In this document: one piece after another, positions 24,701-36,515 of the stretch | Layout of the letters: each line of letters opens with the position of its first letter | How positions within the stretch are numbered: position 1 is the first letter of the stretch | Source of the DNA: Sipunculus nudus | Taxonomy: Eukaryota; Annelida; Sipuncula; Golfingiida; Sipunculidae | Length of the DNA: 64,000 nucleotides | NCBI GenBank assembly: GCA_026874595.1 | Contig: CM049308.1 | Location: 97,016,624 to 97,080,623, forward strand | Direction: 5' to 3' | Program-made: the position numbers and the translations under genes | Notes under the pieces: generated by a model | Database searches by the model: none | Told to the model about the DNA's origin: nothing | The model's input: only the letters and a program-made list of their open reading frames with translations

Positions 24701-27700
24701 CTCCCAGATAATCTGGTCACCTGATGTGTGTGTGAGCTGCCTCCCAGATAATCTGGTCACCTGATGTGTGTGTGAGCTGCCTCCCAGATAATCTGGTCAC
24801 CTGATGTGTGTGTGAGCTGCCTCCCAGATAATCTGGTCACCTGATGTGTGTGTGAGCTGCCTCCCAGATAATCTGGTCACCTGATGTGTGTGTGAGCTGC
24901 CTCCCAGATAATCTGGTCACCTGATGTGTGTGTGAGCTGCCTCCCAGATAATCTGGTCACCTGATATGTGTGTGAGCAGCCTCCCAGATAATCTGGTCAC
25001 CTGATATGTGTGTGAGCTGCCTCCCAGATAATCTGGTCACCTGATATGTGTGTGAGCTGCCTCCCAGATAATCTGTTCACCTGATGTGAGTGTGTGAGCT
25101 GCCTCCGAGATAATCTGGTCACCTGATGTGTGTGTGTGAGCTGCCTTCCAGATAATCTGGTCACCTGATATGTGTGAGCTGCCTCCCAGATAATCTGGTC
25201 ACCTGATATGTGTGTGAGCTGCCTCCCAGATAATCTGGTCACCTGATGTGTGTGTGCTGCCTCCCAGATAATCTGGTCACCTGATGTGTGTGTGAGCTGC
25301 CTCCCAGATAATCTGGTCACCTGATATGTGTGTAAGCTGCCTCCCAGATAATCTGGTCACCTGATATGTGTGTGAGCTGCCTCCCAGATAATCTGGTCAC
25401 CTGATATGTGTGTGAGCTGCCTCCCAGATAATCTGGTCACCTGATATGTGTGTGAGCTGCCTTCAAGATAATCTGGTCACCTGATATGTGTGTGAGCTGC
25501 CTCCCAGATAATCTGGTCACCTGATGTGTGTGAGCTGCCTCCCAGATAATCTGGTCACCTGATGTGTGTGGGCTGCCTCCCAGATAATCTGGTCACCTGA
25601 TGTGTGTGAGCTGCCTCCCAGATAATATGGTCACCTGATGTGTGTGAGCTGCCTCCCAGATAATCTGGTCACCTGATGTGTGTGAGCTGCCTCCCAGATA
25701 ATCTGGTCACCTGATATGTGTGTGAGCTGCCTCCCAGATAATCTGGTCACCTGATATGTGTGTGAGCTGCCTCCCAGATAATCTGGTCACCTGATATGTG
25801 TGTGAGCTGCCTCCCAGATAATCTGGTCACCTGATATGTGTGTGAGCTGCCTCCCAGATAATCTGGTCACCTGATATGTGTGTGAGCTGCCTCCCAGATA
25901 ATCTGGTCACCTGATGTGTGTGAGCTGCCTCCCAGATAATCTGGTCACCTGATGTGTGTGAGCTGCCTCCCAGATAATCTGGTCACCTGATGTGTGTGTG
26001 AGCTGCCTCCCAGATAATCTGGTCACCTGATACGTGTGTGAGCTGCCTCCCAGATAATCTGGTCACCTGATGTGTGTGTGAGCTGCCTCCCAGATAATCT
26101 GGACACCTGATGTGTGGGTGAGCTGCCTCCCAGATAATCTGGTCACCTGATATGTGTGTGAGCTGCCTTCCAGATAATCTGGTCACCTGATATGCGTGTG
26201 AGCTGCCTCCCAGATAATCTGGTCACCTGATATGTGTGTGAGCTGCCTCCCAGATAATCTGGTCACCTGATATGTGTGTGAGCTGCCTCCCAGATAATCT
26301 GGTCACCTGATATGTGTGTGAGCTGCCTCCCAGATAATCTGGTCACCTGATATGTGTGTGAGCTGCCTCCCAGATAATCTGGTCACCTGATATGTGTGTG
26401 AGCTGCCTCCCAGATAATCTGGTCCCTGATATGTGTGTGAGTTGCCTCCCAGATAATCTGGTCACCTAATATGTGTGTGAGCTGCCTCCCAGATAATCTG
26501 GTCACCTGATGTGTGTGAGCTGCCTCCCAGATAATCTGGTCACCTGATGTGTGTGAGCTGCCTCCCAGATAATCTGGTCACCTGATGTGTGTGAGCTGCC
26601 TCCCAGATAATCTGGTCACCTGATGTGTGTGTGAGCTGCCTCCCAGATGATCTGGTCACCTGATATGTGTGTGAGCTGCCTCCCAGATAATCTGGTCACC
26701 TGATATGTGTGTGAGCTGCCTCCCAGATAATCTGGTCACCTGATATGTGTGTGAGCTGCCTCCCAGATAATCTGGTCACCTGATATGTGTGTGAGCTGCC
26801 TCCCAGATAATCTGGTCACCTGATATGTGTGTGAGCTGCCTCCCAGATAATCTGGTCACCTGATATGTGTGTGAGCTGCCTCCCAGATAATCTGGTCACC
26901 TGATATGTGTGTGAGCTGCCTCCCAGATAATCTGGTCACCTGATATGTGTGTGAGCTGCCTCCCAGATAATCTGGTCACCTGATATGTGTGTGAGCTGCC
27001 TCCCAGATAATCTGGTCACCTGATATTGTGTGAGCTGCCTCCCAGATAATCTGGTCACCTGATATGCGTGTGAGCTGCCTCCCAGATAATCTGGTCACCT
27101 GATATGTGTGTGAGCTGCCTCCCAGATATTCTGGTCACCTGATATGTGTGTGAGCTGCCTCCCAGATAATCTGGTCACCTAATATGTGTGTGAGTTGCCT
27201 CCCAGATAATCTGGTCCCTGATATGTGTGTGAGCTGCCTCCCAGATAATCTGGTCACCTGATATGTGTGTGAGCTGCCTCCCAGATAATCTGGTCACCTG
27301 ATGTGTGTGTGAGCTGCCTCCCAGATAATCTGGTCACCTGATGTGTGTGTGAGCTGCCTCCCAGATAATCTGGTCACCTGATGTGTGTGTGAGCTGCCTC
27401 CCAGATAATCTGGTCACCTGATGTGTGTGTGAGCTGCCTCCCAGATAATCTGGTCACCTGATGTGTGTGTGAGCTGCCTCCCAGATAATCTGGTCACCTG
27501 ATGTGTGTGTGAGCTGCCTCCCAGATAATCTGGTCACCTGATGTGTGTGTGAGCTGCCTCCCAGATAATCTGGTCACCTGATGTGTGTGTGAGCTGCCTC
27601 CCAGATAATCTGGTCACCTGATATGTGTGTGAGCTGCCTCCCAGATAATCTGGTCACCTGATATGTGTGTGAGCTGCCTCCCAGATAATCTGGTCACCTG

Positions 27701-30700
27701 ATATGTGTGTGAGCTGCCTCCCAGATAATCTGGTCACCTGATGTGTGTGTGTGAGCTGCCTCCGAGATAATCTGGTCACCTGATGTGTGTGTGTGAGCTG
27801 CCTTCCAGATAATCTGGTCACCTGATATGTGTGTGAGCTGCCTCCCAGATAATCTGGTCACCTGATATGTGTGTGAGCTGCCTCCCAGATAATCTGGTCA
27901 CCTGATATGTGTGTGAGCTGCCTCCCAGATAATCTGGTCACCTGATATGTGTGTGAGCTGCCTCCCAGATAATCTGGTCACCTGATATGTGTGTGAGCTG
28001 CCTCCCAGATAATCTGGTCACCTGATATGTGTGTGAGCTGCCTCCCAGATAATCTGGTCACCTGATATGTGTGTGAGCTGCCTCCCAGATAATCTGGTCA
28101 CCTGATATGTGTGTGAGCTGCCTCCCAGATAATCTGGTCACCTGATATGTGTGTGAGCTGCCTCCCAGATAATCTGGTCACCTGATATGTGTGTGAGCTG
28201 CCTCCCAGATAATCTGGTCACCTGATATGTGTGTGAGCTGCCTCCCAGATAATCTGGTCACCTGATATTGTGTTAGCTGCCTCCCAGATAATCTGGTCAC
28301 CTGATATGCGTGTGAGCTGCCTCCCAGATAATCTGGTCACCTGATATGTGTGTGAGCTGCCTCCCAGATATTCTGGTCACCTGATATGTGTGTGAGCTGC
28401 CTCCCAGATAATCTGGTCACCTGATATGTGTGTGAGTTGCCTCCCAGATAATCTGGTCCCTGATATGTGTGTGAGCTGCCTCCCAGATAATCTGGTCACC
28501 TAATATGTGTGTGAGCTGCCTCCCAGATAATCTGGTCACCTGATGTGTGTGTGAGCTGCCTCCCAGATAATCTGGTCACCTGATGTGTGTGTGAGCTGCC
28601 TCCCAGATAATCTGGTCACCTGATGTGTGTGTGAGCTGCCTCCCAGATAATCTGGTCACCTGATGTGTGTGTGAGCTGCCTCCCAGATAATCTGGTCACC
28701 TGATGTGTGTGTGAGCTGCCTCCCAGATAATCTGGTCACCTGATGTGTGTGTGAGCTGCCTCCCAGATAATCTGGTCACCTGATATGTGTGTGAGCTGCC
28801 TCCCAGATAATCTGGTCACCTGATATGTGTGTGAGCTGCCTCCCAGATAATCTGGTCACCTGATATGTGTGTGAGCTGCCTCCCAGATAATCTGTTCACC
28901 TGATGTGTGTGTGTGAGCTGCGTCCGAGATAATCTGGTCACCTGATGTGTGTGTGTGAGCTGCCTCCCAGATAATCTGGTCACCTGATATGTGTGTGAGC
29001 TGCCTCCCAGATAATCTGGTCACCTGATATGTGTGTGAGCTGCCTCCCAGATAATCTGGTCACCTGATGTGTGTGTGCTGCCTCCCAGATAATCTGGTCA
29101 CCTGATGTGTGTGTGAGCTGCCTCCCAGATAATCTGGTCACCTGATATGTGTGTAAGCTGCCTCCCAGATAATCTGGTCACCTGATATGTGTGTGAGCTG
29201 CCTCCCAGATAATCTGGTCGCCTGATATGTGTGTGAGCTGCCTCCCAGATAATCTGGTCACCTGATATGTGTGTGAGCTGCCTTCAAGATAATCTGGTCA
29301 CCTGATATGTGTGTGAGCTGCCTCCCAGATAATCTGGTCACCTGATGTGTGTGAGCTGCCTCCCAGATAATCTGGTCACCTGATGTGTGTGGGCTGCCTC
29401 CCAGATAATCTGGTCACCTGATGTGTGTGAGCTGCCTCCCAGATAATATGGTCACCTGATGTGTGTGAGCTGCCTCCCAGATAATCTGGTCACCTGATGT
29501 GTTGGAGCTGCCTCCCAGATAATCTGGTCACCTGATATGTGTGTAAGCTGCCTCCCAGATAATCTGGTCACCTGATATGTGTGTGAGCTGCCTCCCAGAT
29601 AATCTGGTCACCTGATATGTGTGTGAGCTGCCTCCCAGATAATCTGGTCACCTGATATGTGTGTGAGCTGCCTCCCAGATAATCTGGTCACCTGATATGT
29701 GTGTGAGCTGCCTCCCAGATAATCTGGTCACCTGATATGTGTGTGAGCTGCCTCCCAGATAATCTGGTCACCTGATGTGTGTGAGCTGCCTCCCAGATAA
29801 TCTGGTCACCTGATGTGTGTGAGCTGCCTCCCAGATAATCTGGTCACCTGATGTGTGTGTGAGCTGCCTCCCAGATAATCTGGTCACCTGATACGTGTGT
29901 GAGCTGCCTCCCAGATAATCTGGTCACCTGATGTGTGTGTGAGCTGCCTCCCAGATAATCTGGACACCTGATGTGTGGGTGAGCTGCCTCCCAGATAATC
30001 TGGTCACCTGATATGTGTGTGAGCTGCCTTCCAGATAATCTGGTCACCTGATATGCGTGTGAGCTGCCTCCCAGATAATCTGGTCACCTGATATGTGTGT
30101 GAGCTGCCTCCCAGATAATCTGGTCACCTGATATGGGTGTGAGCTGCCTCCCAGATAATCTGGTCACCTGATATGTGTGTGAGCTGCCTCCCAGATAATC
30201 TGGTCACCTGATATGTGTGTGAGCTGCCTCCCAGATAATCTGGTCACCTGATATGTGTGTGAGCTGCCTCCCAGATAATCTGGTCCCTGATATGTGTGTG
30301 AGTTGCCTCCCAGATAATCTGGTCACCTAATATGCGTGTGAGCTGCCTCCCAGATATTCTGGTCACCTGATATGTGTGTGAGCTGCCTCCCAGATAATCT
30401 GGTCACCTAATATGTGTGTGAGTTGCCTCCCAGATAATCTGGTCCCTGATATGTGTGTGAGCTGCCTCCCAGATAATCTGGTCACCTAATATGTGTGTGA
30501 GCTGCCTCCCAGATAATCTGGTCACCTGATGTGTGTGTGAGCTGCCTCCCAGATAATCTGGTCACCTGATGTGTGTGTGAGCTGCCTCCCAGATAATCTG
30601 GTCACCTGATGTGTGTGTGAGCTGCCTCCCAGATAATCTGGTCACCTGATGTGTGTGTGAGCTGCCTCCCAGATAATCTGGTCACCTGATGTGTGTGTGA

Positions 30701-33700
30701 GCTGCCTCCCAGATAATCTGGTCACCTGATGTGTGTGTGAGCTGCCTCCCAGATAATCTGGTCACCTGATGTGTGTGTGAGCTGCCTCCCAGATAATCTG
30801 GTCACCTGATATGTGTGTGAGCTGCCTCCCAGATAATCTGGTCACCTGATATGTGTGTGAGCTGCCTCCCAGATAATCTGGTCACCTGATATGTGTGTGA
30901 GCTGCCTCCCAGATAATCTGTTCACCTGATGTGTGTGTGTGAGCTGCCTCCGAGATAATCTGGTCACCTGATGTGTGTGTGTGAGCTGCCTTCCAGATAA
31001 TCTGGTCACCTGATATGTGTGTGAGCTGCCTCCCAGATAATCTGGTCACCTGATATGTGTGTGAGCTGCCTCCCAGATAATCTGGTCACCTGATGTGTGT
31101 GTGCTGCCTCCCAGATAATCTGGTCACCTGATGTGTGTGTGAGCTGCCTCCCAGATAATCTGGTCACCTGATATGTGTGTAAGCTGCCTCCCAGATAATC
31201 TGGTCACCTGATATGTGTGTGAGCTGCCTCCCAGATAATCTGGTCACCTGATATGTGTGTGAGCTGCCTCCCAGATAATCTGGTCACCTGATATGTGTGT
31301 GAGCTGCCTTCCAGATAATCTGGTCACCTGATATGTGTGTGAGCTGCCTCCCAGATAATCTGGTCACCTGATGTGTGTGAGCTGCCTCCCAGATAATCTG
31401 GTCACCTGATGTGTGTGGGCTGCCTCCCAGATAATCTGGTCACCTGATGTGTGTGAGCTGCCTCCCAGATAATATGGTCACCTGATATGTGTGAGCTGCC
31501 TCCCAGATATTCTGGTCACCTGATGTGTGTGAGCTGCCTCCCAGATAATCTGGTCACCTGATATGTGTGTAAGCTGCCTCCCAGATAATCTGGTCACCTG
31601 ATATGTGTGTGAGCTGCCTCCCAGATAATCTGGTCACCTGATGTGTGTGAGCTGCCTCCCAGATAATCTGGTCACCTGATATGTGTGTGAGCTGCCTCCC
31701 AGATAATCTGGTCACCTGATATGTGTGTGAGCTGCCTCCCAGATAATCTGGTCACCTGATATGTGTGTGAGCTGCCTCCCAGATAATCTGGTCACCTGAT
31801 GTGTGTGAGCTGCCTCCCAGATAATCTGGTCACCTGATGTGTGTGAGCTGCCTCCCACATAATCTGGTCACCTGATGTGTGTGTGATCTGCCTCCCAGAT
31901 AATCTGGTCACCTGATGTGTGTGTGAGCTGCCTCCCAGATAATCTGGTCACCTGATGTGTGTGTGAGCTGCCTCCCAGATAATCTGGTCACCTGATGTGT
32001 GTGTGAGCTGCCTCCCAGATAATCTGGTCACCTGATGTGTGTGTGTGAGCTGCCTCCGAGATAATCTGGTCACCTGATGTGTGTGTGTGAGCTGCCTTCC
32101 AGATAATCTGGTCACCTGATATGTGTGTGAGCTGCCTCCCAGATAATCTGGTCACCTGATATGTGTGTGAACTGCCTCCCAGATAATCTGGTCACCTGAT
32201 GTGTGTGTGCTGCCTCCCAGATAATCTGGTCACCTGATATGTGTGTGAGCTGCCTTCCAGATAATCTGGTCACCTGATATGCGTGTGAGCTGCCTCCCAG
32301 ATTATCTGGTCACCTGATATGTGTGTGAGCTGCCTCCCAGATAATCTGGTCACCTGATATGTGTGTGAGCTGCCTCCCAGATAATCTGGTCACCTGATAT
32401 GTGTGTGAGCTGCCTCCCAGATAATCTGGTCACCTGATATGTGTGTGAGCTGCCTCCCAGATAATCTGGTCCCTGATATGTGTGTGAGTTGCCTCCCAGA
32501 TAATCTGGTCACCTAATATGTGTGTGAGCTGCCTCCCAGATAATCTGGTCACCTGATGTGTGTGAGCTGCCTCCCAGATAATCTGGTCACCTGATGTGTG
32601 TGAGCTGCCTCCCAGATAATCTGGTCACCTGATGTGTGTGAGCTGCCTCCCAGATAATCTGGTCACCTGATGTGTGTGTGAGCTGCCTCCCAGATAATCT
32701 GGTCACCTGATATGTGTGTGAGCTGCCTCCCAGATAATCTGGTCACCTGATATGTGTGTGAGCTGCCTCCCAGATAATCTGGTCACCTGATATGTGTGTG
32801 AGCTGCCTCCCAGATAATCTGGTCACCTGATATGTGTGTGAGCTGCCTCCCAGATAATCTGGTCACCTGATATGTGTGTGAGCTGCCTCCCAGATAATCT
32901 GGTCACCTGATATGTGTGTGAGCTGCCTCCCAGATAATCTGGTCACCTGATATGTGTGTGAGCTGCCTCCCAGATAATCTGGTCACCTGATATGTGTGTG
33001 AGCTGCCTCCCAGATAATCTGGCCACCTGATATGTGTGTGAGCTGCCTCCCAGATAATCTGGTCACCTGATATTGTGTGAGCTGCCTCCCAGATAATCTG
33101 GTCACCTGATATGCGTGTGAGCTGCCTCCCAGATAATCTGGTCACCTGATATGTGTGTGAGCTGCCTCCCAGATATTCTGGTCACCTGATATGTGTGTGA
33201 GCTGCCTCCCAGATAATCTGGTCACCTAATATGTGTGTGAGTTGCCTCCCAGATAATCTGGTCCCTGATATGTGTGTGAGCTGCCTCCCAGATAATCTGG
33301 TCACCTAATATGTGTGTGAGCTGCCTCCCAGATAATCTGGTCACCTGATGTGTGTGTGAGCTGCCTCCCAGATAATCTGGTCACCTGATGTGTGTGTGAG
33401 CTGCCTCCCAGATAATCTGGTCACCTGATGTGTGTGTGAGCTGCCTCCCAGATAATCTGGTCACCTGATGTGTGTGTGAGCTGCCTCCCAGATAATCTGG
33501 TCACCTGATGTGTGTGTGAGCTGCCTCCCAGATAATCTGGTCACCTGATGTGTGTGTGAGCTGCCTCCCAGATAATCTGGTCACCTGATGTGTGTGTGAG
33601 CTGCCTCCCAGATAATCTGGTCACCTGATATGTGTGTGAGCTGCCTCCCAGATAATCTGGTCACCTGATATGTGTGTGAGCTGCCTCCCAGATAATCTGG

Positions 33701-36283
33701 TCACCTGATATGTGTGTGAGCTGCCTCCCAGATAATCTGTTCACCTGATGTGTGTGTGTGAGCTGCCTCCGAGATAATCTGGTCACCTGATGTTTGTGTG
33801 TGAGCTGCCTTCCAGATAATCTGGTCACCTGATATGTGTGTGAGCTGCCTCCCAGATAATCTGGTCACCTGATATGTGTGTGAGCTGCCTCCCAGATAAT
33901 CTGGTCACCTGATGTGTGTGTGCTGCCTCCCAGATAATCTGGTCACCTGATGTGTGTGTGAGCTGCCTCCCAGATAATCTGGTCACCTGATATGTGTGTA
34001 AGCTGCCTCCCAGATAATCTGGTCACCTGATATGTGTGTGAGCTGCCTCCCAGATAATCTGGTCACCTGATATGTGTGTGAGCTGCCTCCCAGATAATCT
34101 GGTCACCTGATATGTGTGTGAGCTGCCTTCCAGATAATCTGGTCACCTGATATGTGTGTGAGCTGCCTCCCAGATAATCTGGTCACCTGATGTGTGTGAG
34201 CTGCCTCCCAGATAATCTGGTCACCTGATGTGTGTGGGCTGCCTCCCAGATAATCTGGTCACCTGATGTGTGTGAGCTGCCTCCCAGATAATATGGTCAC
34301 CTGATATGTGTGAGCTGCCTCCCAGATATTCTGGTCACCTGATGTGTGTGAGCTGCCTCCCAGATAATCTGGTCACCTGATATGTGTGTAAGCTGCCTCC
34401 CAGATAATCTGGTCACCTGATATGTGTGTGAGCTGCCTCCCAGATAATCTGGTCACCTGATATGTGTGTGAGCTGCCTCCCAGATAATCTGGTCACCTGA
34501 TATGTGTGTGAGCTGCCTCCCAGATAATCTGGTCACCTGATATGTGTGTGAGCTGCCTCCCAGATAATCTGGTCACCTGATATGTGTGTGAGCTGCCTCC
34601 CAGATAATCTGGTCACCTGATGTGTGTGAGCTGCCTCCCAGATAATCTGGTCACCTGATATGTGTGTGAGCTGCCTCCCACATAATCTGGTCACCTGATG
34701 TGTGTGTTAGCTGCCTCCCAGATAATCTGGTCACCTGATGTGTGTGTGATCTGCCTCCCAGATAATCTGGTCACCTGATGTGTGTGTGAGCTGCCTCCCA
34801 GATAATCTGGTCACCTGATGTGTGTGTGAGCTGCCTCCCAGATAATCTGGTCACCTGATGTGTGTGTGAGCTGCCTCCCAGATAATCTGGTCACCTGATG
34901 TGTGTGTGTGAGCTGCCTCCGAGATAATCTGGTCACCTGATGTGTGTGTGTGAGCTGCCTTCCAGATAATCTGGTCACCTGATATGTGTGTGAGCTGCCT
35001 CCCAGATAATCTGGTCACCTGATATGTGTGTGAACTGCCTCCCAGATAATCTGGTCACCTGATGTGTGTGTGCTGCCTCCCAGATAATCTGGTCACCTGA
35101 TGTGTGTGTGAGCTGCCTCCCAGATAATCTGGTCACCTGATATGTGTGTAAGCTGCCTCCCAGATAATCTGGTCACCTGATATGTGTGTGAGCTGCCTCC
35201 CAGATAATCTGGTCACCTGATATGTGTGTGAGCTGCCTCCCAGATAATCTGGTCACCTGATATGTGTGTGAGCTGCCTTCCAGATAATCTGGTCACCTGA
35301 TATGTGTGTGAGCTGCCTCCCAGATAATCTGGTCACCTGATGTGTGTGAGCTGCCTCCCAGATAATCTGGTCACCTGATGTGTGTGGGCTGCCTCCCAGA
35401 TAATCTGGTCACCTGATGTGTGTGAGCTGCCTCCCAGATAATATGGTCACCTGATGTGTGTGAGCTGCCTCCCAGATAATCTGTTCACCTGATGTGTGTG
35501 AGCTGCCTCCCAGATAATCTGGTCACCTGATATGTGTGTAAGCTGCCTCCCAGATAATCTGGTCACCTGATATGTGTGTGAGCTGCCTCCTAGATAATCT
35601 GGTCACCTGATATGTGTGTGAGCTGCCTCCCAGATAATCTGGTCACCTGATATGTGTGTGAGCTGCCTCCCAGATAATCTGGTCACCTGATATGTGTGTG
35701 AGCTGCCTCCCAGATAATCTGGTCACCTGATATGTGTGTGAGCTGCCTCCCAGATAATCTGGTCACCTGATGTGTGTGAGCTGCCTCCCAGATAATCTGG
35801 TCACCTGATGTGTGTGTTAGCTGCCTCCCAGATAATCTGTTCACCTGATGTGTGTGTGATCTGCCTCCCAGATAACCTGGTCACCTGATGTGTGTGTGAG
35901 CTGCCTCCCAGATAATCTGGTCACCTGATGTGTGTATGAGCTGCCTCACAGATAATCTGGTCACCTGATGTGTGTGTGAGCTGCCTCCCAGATAATCTGG
36001 TCACCTGATGTGTGTGTGTGAGCTGCCTCCCTGATAATCTGGTCACCTGATATGTGTGTGAGCTGTCTCCCAGATAATCTGGTCACCTGATGTGTGTGTG
36101 AGCTGCCTCCCAGATAATCTGGTCACCTGATGTGTGTGAGCTGCCTCCCAGATAATCTGTTCACCTGATGTGTGTGTGTGTGTGAGCTGCCTCCCAGATA
36201 ATCTGGTCACCTGATGTGTGTGTGAGCTGCCTCCCAGATAATCTGGTCACCGGATATGTGTGAGCTGCCTCCCAGATAGCTGG
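21785..36283. repeat. 40-bp minisatellite array (array 3), about 365 copies
   Basis: A 14.5-kb tandem array has a basic 40-bp unit made of AGCTGCCTCCCAGATAATC and then TGGTCACCTGATATGTGTGTG. Length variants of 36, 38 and 42 bp arise mainly from gain or loss of TG dinucleotides. Each unit contains the 13-bp odd palindrome CCAGATAATCTGG overlapping GGTCACC. Rare variants (GGACACC followed by TGGGTGAGC; GATATTCTGG; GATAATATGG; CTGTTCACC) recur at multi-kilobase intervals, indicating higher-order duplications. The unit is not a multiple of three and has no sustained coding frame. Confidence 0.98.
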
Positions 36284-36376
36284 TTTACTGTCTGATGTTT
36301 GGGATGCTGAATCTGTTATGTTTGATGTTTGAGTTAATCGGCATTTGAACAGTCAACTTGATATTTTAACAGTCTG
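36284..36376. other. Short degenerate linker after array 3
   Basis: About 90 bp of AT-rich sequence with loose TGTTTGATGTTTGAG repeats links the 40-bp array to the 20-bp array. No gene is visible. Confidence 0.5.
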
Positions 36377-36486
36377 CTTGTATTTTAGCTGCCTGGGTTA
36401 ATTTTTTTTTATCTGTATGGTTTATATATGATCTGTATGGGTTATATTTTATCTGTCTGGGTAATATCTGATCTGTCTGGGTTATT
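36377..36486. repeat. 20-bp minisatellite, left part
   Basis: Successive 20-bp units of the type ATCTGTCTGGGTTATATTTG occupy 36411-36485, with a degenerate unit before them. The series breaks off mid-unit at GGGTTAT, where the dispersed element begins. The same unit resumes at 38971. Confidence 0.85.
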
Positions 36487-36515
36487 AGCTCAGCTGACTA
36501 TAAGTCATCTGAGCT
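36487..36515. other. Terminal hairpin of the dispersed element
   Basis: AGCTCAGCTGACT, a three-base ATA loop and AGTCATCTGAGCT form an inverted repeat that pairs at 12 of 13 positions. It sits exactly where the 20-bp array is interrupted. Confidence 0.85.

Noticed and set aside
21785-36283. CRISPR array
   Set aside because: Units are contiguous and near-identical, with no unique spacers and no cas genes, in a eukaryotic context.
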